Positions 1 through 11,335 of a stretch of DNA of 64,000 bases are shown piece after piece (the stretch's first letter is position 1; every line of letters begins with the position of its first letter). Where the stretch lies: positions 259,786,245 to 259,850,244 of the forward strand of contig OY282559.1 of NCBI GenBank assembly GCA_958295665.1. Reading direction: 5' to 3'. The notes below the pieces were generated by a model. It ran no database searches. It was given only the letters and a program-made list of their open reading frames with translations, and was not told the DNA's origin. The DNA comes from Tipula vernalis (Eukaryota; Arthropoda; Insecta; Diptera; Tipulidae). The translations under genes and the position numbers were made by a program.

Positions 1-61
1 TATTATATCCGCATCATCCCAAATTAACACGACATTTAATAAAATTAAAATTTCTGAAACT

Positions 62-1675
62 ATGAAAAAATTTTGCTCGAAATATAAACGCAAAAAACTG
101 TTCTTAGAAAATTCTTTTTATATAGAACCACAACAAATTCCAATTGGATTTAGGTGGGAGAGGAGGTTCAATGGAGAATCATTCACTTACTCAAGAAAAC
201 TTGTTCAAAATTTTTTTCAATTTATACCAATTACAAAGACATTAACGACAATTTTTAAAAATTCCAGTTTTCGTAACTTACTTAGAGATTTCAATGTTTC
301 TCACAGTTGCACTAGTGGAATTTACAAATTTGGCTGTTGCGGAGATCGTTTTCAGTCCATTAAGAAGGATTTTGTTAACGAAGCGAAAGTTTTAATTCAG
401 CTGTACTGCGACGACTTTGAAGTTGCTAGGGTACTTGGCAGTAAGACGATAGTTCATAAAGTAGGCGGTATATATTTTACAATCGTAAACAGTCCAACCA
501 ATCTAAAATCCAACCTACAAAATAGATTTTTAGTAAGCCTTTTTTACGTAAACGATCTCCATGGCGATTTTAATTTAAATTCAATTTTACAACCAATTGT
601 AGCAGATATCAAAATCTTGGAAAATGATGGTATATTTATAGATAAACTCGGTTTGGTTTCAGGAACAATACTTTCCTTATCTCATGATAATCTGGCGGCA
701 AATGACCTAATTGGTTTTACTAAATCTTGTATTATGCCTAGCGGAGGAACAAAAAAATCAACTACTGAAGATCTAAAATTGCATAGAACAGATGACTGTT
801 ACACTATTTTATGCGATCAACCGCCATTGAGAAAGTTAAAAATGATGGAAACCCAAGGTATTAGTCGCAATTCAGTATTGAACGATTTAAAATACTTTCA
901 CTCTATTAAAAACCATAGTGCGGATCTATTACATGATGGTTTAGAAGGCTTTGTTGTATTAGTATTGAAATATCAATTTGAATTCTTTATCGAACAGAAA
1001 GTTTTAACTAACATTGATAAAATAAATAATTGTATATCTGCTTATAATTTTGGATTCATTGATCGAAGAAATAAACCATCGAACATTAACCTGGAAAAAA
1101 GTAATTTAGGACAAAATGCCATACAGGTATTATGCCTAGCTACACATTTTCCGTTTATTTTTGACAGGTTTTATGATCAAGCTCACCAATGTCAATGGAA
1201 AGCTGTGCTTAGTGTTATTGAAATAATAATAATTTTATTTCGCCATGAATTAACTGATAGTGACATAAAACATCTACAAAGTATAATAACTTCTCATTTG
1301 GAATCGATAAAAACTACGTTCAAAAAAGATTTGACACCAAAACAACACTTCCTTCTGCATTATCCCACTGTCATCAGGCAAATGGGTCCTGTTATCCATT
1401 TGTGGACAATGCGGTACGAAGGCAAACATCGTTATTTTAAAAAAAATATAACACCTAATTTTATAAATATCTGTCAATCGTTTGCTAAAAGGCACCAACA
1501 AATGATGAGTAATGTTTGGGCAAATTCAACATTTAAAACCCAAAGTCAAAAGGGGAAAAAATCGTTATATAATTCTAATATTAGTTACAATTGTCTTGAT
1601 AGGTTTTCTAGACCAATTTTTAGTTTATCATATTTTATCAGTGACTTTCATTTAAGAAAGGTTTCTGCATTTTGA
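62..1675 (+). CDS. Tnp2/CACTA-like transposase-derived protein
   Basis: This 537-residue frame is uninterrupted, unusual in a window where nearly everything else is broken. Its architecture recalls the Tnp2 transposase family of CACTA/EnSpm elements. An acidic motif LYCDDFE sits near residue 114 where Tnp2 has its DGF motif. A hydrophobic strand (RFLVSLFYVND) follows near 155 and ILQPIVADIKIL near 175. A histidine/aspartate motif (LSHDNLAANDLIGF) lies near 205, LLHDGLEGF near 290, and a DUF4218-like block (HFLLHYPTVIRQMGPVIHLW) near 428. I would expect a Cys/His cluster just after the SHDN motif, and it looks degenerate here. The first ATG was taken as the start, but the frame lies close to the window edge and an upstream exon is possible. 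The family call is inferred from motif order. Alternatives are a domesticated transposase-derived gene or a related CMC-superfamily protein. Confidence 0.58.
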   Translation: MKKFCSKYKRKKLFLENSFYIEPQQIPIGFRWERRFNGESFTYSRKLVQNFFQFIPITKTLTTIFKNSSFRNLLRDFNVSHSCTSGIYKFGCCGDRFQSIKKDFVNEAKVLIQLYCDDFEVARVLGSKTIVHKVGGIYFTIVNSPTNLKSNLQNRFLVSLFYVNDLHGDFNLNSILQPIVADIKILENDGIFIDKLGLVSGTILSLSHDNLAANDLIGFTKSCIMPSGGTKKSTTEDLKLHRTDDCYTILCDQPPLRKLKMMETQGISRNSVLNDLKYFHSIKNHSADLLHDGLEGFVVLVLKYQFEFFIEQKVLTNIDKINNCISAYNFGFIDRRNKPSNINLEKSNLGQNAIQVLCLATHFPFIFDRFYDQAHQCQWKAVLSVIEIIIILFRHELTDSDIKHLQSIITSHLESIKTTFKKDLTPKQHFLLHYPTVIRQMGPVIHLWTMRYEGKHRYFKKNITPNFINICQSFAKRHQQMMSNVWANSTFKTQSQKGKKSLYNSNISYNCLDRFSRPIFSLSYFISDFHLRKVSAF

Positions 1676-1766
1676 AAGAAAAATCATCCCACCAATTAAT
1701 TCATGTAAATAATTGTAATATAAAATAATTGATATTCTTGACTGTAATAACGAAATATACTTCCTT

Positions 1767-1948
1767 ATGAGTGAATTTATTGGAATTTATGATAAATTCT
1801 ACTGTGGGTATCAATTAATCGAAAAAAACTCTAGTCCTATTTGTCTTAATTTTAATTCATTACAGTACAAAAAAGCTTATGAAAAACATTTTGTATGTAA
1901 AACTAAAAATTTTTATTTAATTGGATGCAATGTGCAATTGATTTAATT
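1767..1948 (+). CDS. Possible 3' coding segment of the Tnp2-like gene
   Basis: A 60-codon frame starts with ATG and ends in TAA, 90 bp downstream of the large transposase-like ORF and on the same strand. It contains two tyrosine/cysteine patches (YDKFYCGYQLIEKN and YEKHFVCKTKNFYLIGC). It could be a separated C-terminal exon or a shifted tail of the same protein, but no clear splice pair was identified. It could also be chance, since the surrounding DNA is AT-rich. Confidence 0.22.
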
Positions 1949-3967
1949 TTGATTAAATATATAAAATGTATTGTTTAGATTGCGACCTTACAAAAATCAA
2001 ATTGAAATAGCAATTACAAGGTATAATTAAACTTAAATTAAGAATAGTTATTATATGAAGTGTAATCAATAATAATTTTATTGAATTTTAATTATATTAA
2101 ATTATTACATTTTAATTATTTGAATTTTAAATAATTTTATTTTATATTTTATTATTATTATTTAATAAATAAATATATGTCGAATGAATATAATTCACTT
2201 AGTTTTATTACAACCAGTGGGTTCTGAGGATGATTTCATATTTGATACATCTTGATCTCGTTTACGATGCAACTTGATACATAATTTATTGTGTTTCGAT
2301 ATAACTAATATCGTATATTATTTAAATGCAATCATAGTTGCAAAACGATACAGGACACATCGAAGCAATTCAGATACAAATTATAACAGATTACGATGCA
2401 AACTGCACCATAATTTCAATAAACACGTATTGCATCAAATTTCAAAATAACATGCATCGAAAAAACCTTGATGCAAATTGTTCTGTAAATCGTTGCAGGT
2501 AGTATCATATATAATTTTAATGTAATTTGTATCGAAATTGGGAGCATCATCAACTCTTTTTTTTTTGGCACAAAGCGTAAATCGAAAAACGAAGCTAGTT
2601 TGCGCTGGAGTCATATACGAAACTATTTGCATGCCGTAATGTTTACTCCTTTCGAGTCCTTCATATTGATTATTGTACTCAGGGAACGAAGTATATCTAA
2701 TTTTGGTCCGAGAATAACATTTTATTTCCCAGATACAGCCGACAAGTCGGTTAGGGTTTACTCCTATCCGCTATATGGGGACGCGACCGGTGGAAGGCTA
2801 AAAACAAATAAATCTTAAAATTTCCATAGTTTCGTGTTGACCATCACCAAGTTCGTTTCGTCAAGTAGACTGGCTTTGTTTTCAACGAATATTGGCAGAA
2901 TTTGAATCAAGAATTTCATCGCTATTTATAAATCTGCAGATTTCGCGTTATAAAACATCGAAATAACCACAAACAAATCTTAATCTTTAACTAAACCTCT
3001 ACTATAAAGAAACCAATCAATTTTCTTTAAAATAACAGTTATAACTTTCTAAGGTTAGTTTTATCTTATTTTTGTGTGTGCAATGCAAGAATAACTTGAA
3101 ATTGTAGTTTTGTCTTAATACCAGTAGCAGGGAGAATTAAATTCTTATAGTGATTGATTTATAGATGTATGATGTAAGAATGTCCGGCATGTAATACCAT
3201 TTAAGTACTATAAATTCCCGAAACTAAACATAAAAATGTTGCTCTTTATATGCGCCAATGAAATGCGCTTTGTTTAAGGTTAAAATTATTATTTCCACAA
3301 TTTTTCCAGTCAAGCAACTAAATATTTTTATCTTTTTTTTGTTAAACATACAAACAACCTTAAGAAGAAGCTGTATCAATTTCTTTTTTTGTTTTTGTTG
3401 TTGCATTTTAAACTCTTGTGTTTTCTGTATATTTGCTTTTTATGCAATATTACATACTAATATAAGTACTATCGTGATGATAAGAAGAGTAGAAAAATGC
3501 CATTAAATTTATAAAGAACTGACTCAATGTTGCATGGATTTTAATATTCAGTATTCAACTTCTCTAATTTGAGATGCAGGTTTTTCCAGATCTGTTTTAT
3601 GTTAATCATGTAAGAGTAATCTGACGAAGATGTTGTTTTACTAATTGGATATTCTCGTATGAAAGTTGTTTTTTACGGAAATCGTTTAGAAATTAACAAT
3701 TAATGACCGACCATAAAAGTAGAGCGGTTGAATACTTCTAAAAAAATGGTAACTTTGGGAATGAAACATGCACACAAATTTAGACCGGTAGTCTCGAGTT
3801 AAGAGTTTGAACCCCTAATACTACATGCGGGCTAAAAAATTTCTTGTATTGACACAATGGCGGATAGAAATTTAAAAAATAAAATCTTTTATTCGACGCC
3901 ATTTTCATTTTCAAGTCGATCTGTCATTTAGTTTGCATTTCACAAGCAATAAAATTGCATTTTATGA
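1949..3967. other. AT-rich non-coding DNA with a repeated GATGCAA motif
   Basis: No convincing gene is visible. From about 2220 to 2520 the heptamer GATGCAA and its complement recur in both orientations (near 2265, 2395, 2450 and 2470). That pattern resembles the subterminal motifs of DNA transposons, but no terminal repeats were found. A GC-richer patch at about 2735-2810 (around GACAAGTCGGTTAGGGTT) stands out in composition and may be a retroelement fragment that I cannot name. The short ORFs here look like chance. Confidence 0.4.
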
Positions 3968-4200
3968 AGTATAAGTAAATTTCAAATTCGTGGTGCAATT
4001 CATTATCTTTATTTGAAAGGCCTATCAGTAAGCGATATCAAAAAGGATATGGATCTAATTTTGGGCGATACTTCACCATCCTATCAAAATTTCGGTGAAT
4101 TTTAAGGTGGTCGCACAAGTGTTTTTGATTACGAACGCAGTGGAGGACCAAAACCGATGACAACACCAGAATTGATTGAAAAAATTCATAACATTGCCCC
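3968..4200 (+). pseudogene. mariner transposase, N-terminal fragment
   Basis: Translation in one frame gives IRGAIHYLYLKGLSVSDI, then a KDMDLILGDTSPSY block and, after a TAA at 4103-4105, GGRTSVFDYERSGGPKPMT and PELIEKIHNI. This is the paired helix-turn-helix region at the N terminus of mariner-family transposases, which binds the element's terminal repeat. A few residues of the linker before the GR motif are missing as well as the stop. Similarity ceases near 4200, well before the catalytic DDD domain. The fragment lies 66 bp from the LTR of element A. It is an inactive stub and the clade cannot be fixed from this much sequence. Confidence 0.8.
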
Positions 4201-4266
4201 TGGAATATATGTAACTACATATACAGACAGAGTTTGGTCATTTGGACCGAAGTAGCCCTCTCAACT

Positions 4267-5945
4267 TGTAACCTCATGGCTTGGACAACGGCTGAAACGG
4301 TGGTCGCACACTATTACCGGGTAGCTCCCCTTCGGATAAGGAGGTTCTGTTCTCCACCGATATCAGCAGCCATGTTACAATTGTTTTCACTTTAAAGTGT
4401 GCAGAAAATATTTAAAAAAAACCGTCATTTGGTGAACTCTAAAAGTTCATATGGAAAAGCACTTCACACACTGTATATCACTATCCCTCTAACTTTTCAC
4501 TTGGTTACCACATACATATCTCTCACTACCGTACTACATCAGAAAAAAAAATCGGCACAATGAAAAAAATGCAAACCTACGTTTAAAAAAAAAAATTAAA
4601 CCTTATGAACAAGGAGCAAAATTTGAACAATCCCAATAATACTTACAAATGATTTGTATGTAGCTACGATTGCTTATAGAAAATTAAATAGAATAAAATA
4701 AATAGAAAAAAGGCGCATGCAAATACTTAACAATACAATAACTATGAAACACCCGTTGATAATGACCCTTCCAAAAAAATTTGATGCTGACCGCCTCCTT
4801 AATGATGATATATATAGTAACGCTGCCTCTTTGACCACCGATTGTTCTGCATTCACTGGATTCTGTGGCCAATGTTCACCAGCATATATTTTGTTGTCGT
4901 TTTGGGGTTGTATAATTCCGTGGATGGATGATATAATCTGCAGATTTATGTTCACAAATTTAGGGTAATACCGTATTTCTCAACAGCGGTTAATATAGCA
5001 AAAGTAATCCCGTATAGCAGTATCTCAACCAAACACATCGAAACGCACGATTATTTTCCGTTTTTTTTATTTTTTTGCTTTTAATTATGAATTTGTTCTT
5101 GTAATTTTATTTTATTTTTATTTGATTAACAACAAAAAAAAAACTTATCACAAAGGTAGTTTACACAACATAATTTAGGTACACAATTATTGCCCAATTA
5201 AATTTATGAGCATCACACTTTTATCAGTACATATTTTATTACATTAATTTTGAGACAAGATTTAATTTTTTTATTTTATTTTATTGTAAATCTTCGTTTT
5301 TTTTATGTTCATTTGTAGAGTATTAATTTGTTTTTATAAAATGTAGTTTACACAATATAATTCAAACCATTTATTGTCCAATTAAATTTTTGAGAATCAC
5401 TCTTTATTAACGTTACAATTATTAATAACCAAAAAAAAATAACTTATGATCTATGTATGTACATAAATTTTGTTACATTACTTTTCAGTACATTGTTATA
5501 TCAAACTTCAATTTTTCGATTATTTCTCTTTAATTTTCTTATCTTTTAAAATAAACCAAAAAAAAACATCAGTTGATGTGCTATGTGCCCAATTCTAGAC
5601 TTGGACTCCCTTTTCATTCGCCCGATTCTTTTTTTTTTACCTCGCTGTCCATAAATTCCCGTGCTTTTTCCCCTCCTTCCAAGAATTCGTCACCAATACT
5701 TAATTAATAATTATTATTCCATAGAAATAAAAAAAAAACAGCCGATCAGTATTGTTGTATGGATCATTTAAAAAAAAACAGATGAGTAGGTCAATCTAAA
5801 ATTTGTTGGTTTATTTATATAATTTAGGTAATATACTATGAAATTTAATGGTTATGAGATATATGTACGTATGAACGGGTAAGAATAAATAAAAACTAAT
5901 TGCTCACGCACAGCTTACGGCACCAAATTTAATGCTTTCGTTACA
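4267..5945 (-). repeat. 3' LTR of element A (1679 bp)
   Basis: Matches the 5' LTR from the TGTAACCTCATGGC end through the TTTGGTGCCGTAAG-like end. It is about 500 bp longer because of a segment at roughly 5305-5777 that is absent from the other copy. That extra segment includes a diverged duplicate (about 5340-5405) of the LTR's own stretch at about 5158-5225 (both around TAGTTTACACAA). Confidence 0.88.
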
Positions 5946-6042
5946 GGGCAGATTCAAATTACGCTTTAATCAAATATAGGAATTTGAAGCTGAAAAGAAT
6001 TTTTCACTAAATTTTTAGAACATTCCATTATTGCAAGATAAT

Positions 6043-7337
6043 TTAAGTTTTAATGTCCATTAGATGGAAGGTTCCCAATTCTTTTTGATTCTCGTCTATT
6101 AGACGATAATAAAGTCTGCTAAGTTTTTCCTTAACGCAAGCCGTTCGATATTGAAATGCGAATTTAGAAGTAAATTGTTTACTCGCATCACCCAGTGGAT
6201 GTTGCCTAACGAAAACTTTCTGGCCGATTTCCAGAATTCGGCTTCTGGTACGTACGTTGTATTGCTTTGAATATTTGTTATATGCTTTGATAAGGTTAAC
6301 TTTGACGTCACTATGCACGATCTGTCAGGAATTGTTATCCAGTCCAAACTATTCTCGTCTAACACATCAATGTCGCGAAGGATCTTGTAGTCTTTAGCAT
6401 GTAAAATTTTGTGATACCCAAAGACTAGGAAATGTGGCGAATAGTTAGTTGATTGATGTATCGAATTTCTCAATGCGCTTAGAATCTCTGGTAGAAATTT
6501 GTCCCAGGCTGAATGCTTTTTACTAACATAAGCTCGTAAAGCGGCAACTATGGACCGGTTAACCCTTTCGGAGGCGTTGCTTTGTCGTGAGTAGTAAGCA
6601 GTTTTTATATGATTAATTCCAAACTCGTTCAGTAATACGGCGAACTCCTTCCCGATGAACTGCGCGCCATTATCAGAATGGATTGCCTCAGGCACACTAA
6701 ATAACGGAAACAACTCATCCCGCAGGAACTCTACAATTTTAGTCACGGTAGCCTTTGCTAGCGATTTTAAATAAACAAATTTTGTTAGGTGGTCCATGAC
6801 GATTAATATTGTAGTTTTATCAGTTGCAGTTCTTGGGTAAGGTCCCAATAAATCTATGTAGGTTTTTTGCCATGGTCTTTCTCGGTCATAGTTTGTTTCC
6901 CTAGGGGTGGACGTAAGCATTGGTTGGTGGCTTTGGTTTGTTTACAAATGTCACAATTTGTTACGTATTGGTACACCTCTACGGCCATTTTGGGCCAATA
7001 ATATAATCGTCTCAAGCGAACCAGAGTTTTGCGAGCTCCTCCATGTGCTCCATTTGGTACATTGTGTTCGTTGCTTATTAACTTCTCTCGAAATTCACTT
7101 GGAATCCACAATTTCCAGCATGGTACATCTATCAATTGAACGTTTTGGCTCAATTCGAATAAAGATTCGATTCTTCATTATCCGAACATTTGGATAGGCT
7201 TGGGTATTCTGTTGCAATTCTGAAAATAAATAAATAAAAGATGTGTCTTGCGTCTTCCAATTATCAAACTCATTTTCGTCGTGCATTTTTAAATCCTGCA
7301 TAATCTCTGACACTGAATCGCAATATATCCGGGACAA
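6043..7337 (-). pseudogene. Element A integrase region
   Basis: Integrase inserts the retrotransposon cDNA into host DNA. The minus strand encodes an HHCC zinc-binding module (GAHGGARKTLVRLRRLYYWP, then CDICKQTK) at about 6930-7100. The rve core follows: YIDLLGPYPRTATDKTTILI, then VPEAIHSDNGAQFIGKEF carrying the second catalytic aspartate, then SRQSNASERVNRS with the catalytic glutamate (about 6560-6880). A C-terminal tail with EIGQKVFVRQHPLGD lies at 6043-6318. The linker between RNase H and integrase (FSELQQNTQAYPNVRIMKNR) is at 7095-7337. The pieces lie in several frames, so at least three indels have broken it. The DDE residues remain recognisable, but the protein could not be made. Confidence 0.85.
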
Positions 7338-8204
7338 TACATCTGGAACGATATTCTCTCGCCCTTTCTGATGTATGTATTATATTGAAGTCGAAACCCT
7401 GCAATTTCAAACTCCATTTTGCTAAACGACCACACCATTCCTTCTGAGACATAAGCCTGTTATTATTGGGAATTTGTAGCCATCGATATATGGTCGGAAT
7501 TTTTTTACGCTTACTATGGCTGCCAGACATTCCAATTCCATTACTGTGTAGTTGCGCTGAGCAGAATTTAGTTTTTGCGACATAAACGCTATTGGTTTTT
7601 CATTGTCTTTGCTGTCTTTCTGAAACAAAACACTTCCGATGCCTTGTGTGCTGGCATCACGTCTGATGAAAAAAGTCTTTGTGAAGTCTGGATTGTATAA
7701 CACAGCTGCATTCGTTAGTAACCACTTCAATTTCGTGAAAGCTGCTTCCGCTTCATCGGACCATTTAAATTGTATTCCTTTCTTGAGTAGATTGGTAATC
7801 GGGGCCGTAATTTCAGCGTAATTACATATAAACCGTCTGTACCATCCGGCCATTCCCAACAGTCCTTGTGTTTGCTTGACAGATTTTGAAGCTGGAAAGT
7901 TGGTAATAGCATCGATCTTAGATGGATCTGTCCTTAGTCCACGTTCGCCAACGAGGAAACCCAGATACCTCGTCTCCTTGAGCACGAAATGACTTTTCTC
8001 TACGTTTATTGTCAGCCCTGCATTGGACTCGTCGATACCGGCTGAAATAATCAAGAGGTCGTCCAAATAGGCGAATACCCTGTCTCGAAGTTCATGCGGT
8101 ATCACTCGATCCATCAGTCTGCACATGGTTTGGGGTGCATTACACAACCCAAACGGCATGATGCAGAACTGATAGATAGACGCCCTCCAACGAGGGCACA
8201 ACAC
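7270..8204 (-). pseudogene. Element A reverse transcriptase (C-terminal half) and RNase H
   Basis: The frame contains the RT motif FCIMPFGLCNAPQT, the catalytic box VFAYLDDLLIISA and the thumb block NVEKSHFVLKETRYLGFLVG. RNase H follows with YNPDFTKTFFIRRDAS, KPIAFMSQKLNSAQRNYT and VMELECLAAIVSVKKFRPYI. The stretch after YLDD is about 20 residues shorter than expected, so a small deletion sits beside the active site. The fingers/palm half before MPFG is missing: protease sequence joins directly to it near 8190. The reading frame shifts near 7430. In life it would copy the element's RNA and degrade the RNA strand; here it is inactive. Confidence 0.87.
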
Positions 8205-8420
8205 AAAATTTTATAGTTTCCGTCTTACCCATATAAGTTACCGGTAGTTTTACATATCCAGTGACAGCATTGGCGGTTCCATCCGCGTTCCTAGATTTGT
8301 TAAAAACTCCTCGCTTCCCTTGCCTAATATGCTAACACTCGGCTCCGCTGTTAAGTAAGCCAAATTTCACTTTATCGAGTATAACAATCTTTGCATATGG
8401 CCGTGGGTCGCTGATGTTGT
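8205..8420 (-). pseudogene. Element A protease remnant
   Basis: On the minus strand, GLLNSGAE is followed in a shifted frame by SILGKGSEEFL, and then by TGYVKLPVTYMGKTETIKF. This fits a retropepsin whose LLDSGA active-site motif has Asp changed to Asn. It is frameshifted, and near 8190 it is fused by deletion to the MPFG motif of RT. Retropepsins cleave Gag-Pol during particle maturation. The call rests on motif order between gag zinc knuckles and RT. Confidence 0.6.
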
Positions 8421-8496
8421 TTTATTGTAGGCACAATGTTGGTTACATTAATAGATTTAGTTAAACTATTGTTTAATGATAAATGCTCGTTTAACC

Positions 8497-9969
8497 CTAG
8501 TCCGTCATTGATCTGGGGCTCGGCATCTTTACCGAACTTGGTTCCTCAGTGTAGACCGCATTCGGTTTCCAATTTCTCGGAAGTCGTCTCTTTTTGCACC
8601 TGAAGCAATCTTTTATATCTAGGTTCGCTAAACCACACCCTTCGCAGAAATTGTGAGTTTTATTCATCTGGCATTTGGAGAATTTGTGGCCCAGATCTTT
8701 GCAATCCCAACAAACCACAAAATTCTGCCGGTTAATCGCACTGATGTTTCGTTTAGATCGAACTTCTCTTGGTTGGAAAATGCTCTTGCTCCGAGAGTTG
8801 CGCAATTGCTGGAGGACGTCGTGAACGAGTCTTAAAAAGAAGACGTGGATCAAAACCTGAAGTATTCCATAAATTTTCGAAGTTATCACAAATCTTACTT
8901 AATGACGCGATGTTGTTGATTGGTAAATGTTGTGTGGCACTCTTCAATGCGGGATTCATATTATCCAGAAGCATTTCCATCCGGCAGTGGATTTATCAAT
9001 CTACCATTTGCACTTTCAATCTCTGTCAAGAAATCATAAAAAGTTTCCTTGGGATATTGTGTACGACATCGAATGTATCGTATGTTCACTACTGCTAAAA
9101 CGTTCTAGTAATGCCTCCTTCATTTGCTTCCAAGTGGCATGTCGATTTTTCCGAATGAAGTTGTAGTACCACTTGTCCGCTATATCCGAGACGAAATTCC
9201 TCATTAATGTGACTAACTCATGCCTTGGTAGGTCATCTTGATAAGCATGATCCTCAAGCCTTGTAATAAAATCTAGCACGTTTTCCTCTCCTCTTTTACC
9301 ACCACGACCAGAAAACGATAATTTCCATCTTGTTGGATCGGGGCGTCTTCTAAACCTCGAGCTAAAAGAACGGGAAGTATTACGATTTTATTGGTACCCC
9401 TTGGAACTATCTTCCGAACCGCTGTCGCTGTCACCTGACACATAATGTTTTCCTGAAACCCTTGTTTGGTTTTTCACTTTAAGTTTTTCAAGACCGTCCT
9501 TTTAAAAGGCTGCTAACTCACTCCTAAACTGTGTGCACATATCGTCTAATTGTTTGGAAAAACGTCTATGTAAAATGCTTTCGATATATGTTTCAGGAGG
9601 TTGATTATCCATCACAACACGTGTTCCTACGCGGTCGTTATCATTCGCTTCTAGAGATTTGTGACTGGATATTTTAGGTTGCCCACCCTTTTTCTAGGGC
9701 TCACTGAAACTTTTTACTCTTTTTATGTCCCGACTGATAAATCTGGATAACCTTTCAAGTGAGTTTATTACTACCCCCGTTCCGTTCAAACCTGGAATCG
9801 AGCTAATCAAACGTTGCGCTCTATCTCTCCAGTGTATAATACGAATGAGAAGTTTCTTTTTCTCGAGTATTGGACTATCTTCCGTTTGATCTAAGAAGTT
9901 GTCCAAATCCATTGTGTTTTGGCTAATGAGATTTAATTCCTCCTCTGGTTTGTTTTTTACATGGGACAT
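8497..9969 (-). pseudogene. Element A gag (capsid and nucleocapsid) relic
   Basis: Gag forms the particle that packages the retrotransposon RNA. Minus-strand frames show a charged N-terminal segment starting MSHVKNKPEEELNL (9694-9969) and a capsid segment at 9034-9279 with WYYNFIRKNRHATWKQMKEA, typical of retrotransposon gag helices. A nucleocapsid segment at 8497-8889 contains CWDCKDLGHKFSKC, a CCHC zinc knuckle, and a second cysteine cluster CEGCGLANLDIKDCFRC. The start was chosen at the first ATG after the long leader. Several frame changes and stops separate the three segments. Confidence 0.78.
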
Positions 9970-11315
9970 CTTCGGTTTTAGGTTAACGTTTTGATTTTAT
10001 TGTTGAATAATTTCTTGGAATTTTTTTTCGACTCCAAGAGTTGCACTTGTTATACCACGAACTTTGTACTACACTTCCACTACTTCAGCATTTTCTTGAT
10101 GCGATTTACCAAAACTTCCAACAATGATCAGGGTAACTGAAAGGAAAAAAATATGATATATAAATATGAAAAAATAATTAAATATATGTATATAATTATA
10201 TAAATTATACTCAATTAATTAATATGAATTTTCATAGATAGTTGAGAGATAAATGATATCACAGTTTTATGCTATATTTTCAATAGTTGTTATGATGCGT
10301 AATGAATTTAAAAAAAAATTGAACAACTAATTGATGGATGTGCTCTTCCATATGTAGCTGCTAAAAAAAATATAATTACTACCTTGATTTGAGACGGGAG
10401 AAGAAATTGAGACCAGGCTATTAAATAACTGCCCGGAAAAAAAAACATAAACATAATATAGTGAACTTTACTTAAAATTATGATAACAAAACAAATGATT
10501 CTATGTTTAAATTCCATGAGGAATCCTCACACTGCACCACAAGGTAGTCAAATCATGACAAATCAATTGGGGAGCAGGTATGAAAACCATCAATCACGAA
10601 TTTCAAAAACATTAAATTTGAAATCTTTAACCCGGATCGAACTCAAGTATACTAGTAAATTAAACCAATCTGATGCTATTTAATAAATTAATACCAAGGT
10701 AATCTTGATTTTAAAGCAATAACTATAAAAAAAATTAAAAACCAGGCTATTCAAAACCAATTATTATTGAGGAAGGTAGTTTAAGTGAGACAAGGAATCC
10801 GAACTCTCCGAACCATCAATCGACCTCAGCATTAAACGCCTCATCAATCGCTAATTATTTCTTAATGGACTGAAAACAAAAACAATATAAATTAGAAATG
10901 ATCAAAAAAATTAATAAAGGAATGAATAGATGCTACATTACATTGACATAAGGAATCTTCAAATTACACCACAAGGAATTCAATGAATATCAAGAACAAT
11001 TAATTGTGGATCATGTATGAAGACCATCAATCATGACAACTAATACAGTTAAAGTTTGGCGTGTGTTGCGAACCGGTAATTAAATCAAGAACGGAGTTTA
11101 AAATAAATAAAAAAAATAAGGACGTAACGGACAAGTCACGTAAAAAATGTGTTTGTTTAAAACCTGAAGGGCAAACTAACAAAAGATAGATTAACCGCGT
11201 ATTTACTAAGCGGTTACTAAAAATCTACCTGGATGCCTTTTTGGGGCCACCAGCTATTTAATTTTTAAAAAAATATTCTAAATTTAGTTCATTGCATTAA
11301 CTTAAGACATTAACA
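9970..11315 (-). other. Element A 5' leader, no coding capacity seen
   Basis: About 1.35 kb lies between the primer-binding site and gag. It contains degenerate repeated modules: ACACCACAAGGAATTCAATG-like sequence near 10960 resembles CTGCACCACAAGGTAGTCAA near 10532, each followed by a GACCATCAATCA- or AACCATCAATCA-like block, and a third partial copy lies near 10790. An AACCAGGCTATT motif also recurs near 10408 and 10741. Confidence 0.55.
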
Positions 11316-11333
11316 GTCCCTGTTTCAGCGCCA
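11316..11333 (-). promoter_or_regulatory. Primer-binding site of element A (Lys-tRNA type)
   Basis: Reading the minus strand, two bases after the 5' LTR comes TGGCGCTGAAACAGGGAC. Its TGGCGC start and ACAGGGAC end match the site complementary to the 3' end of lysine tRNA; the centre deviates. Its position beside the LTR fixes element orientation. Confidence 0.8.
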
Positions 11334-11335
11334 TT

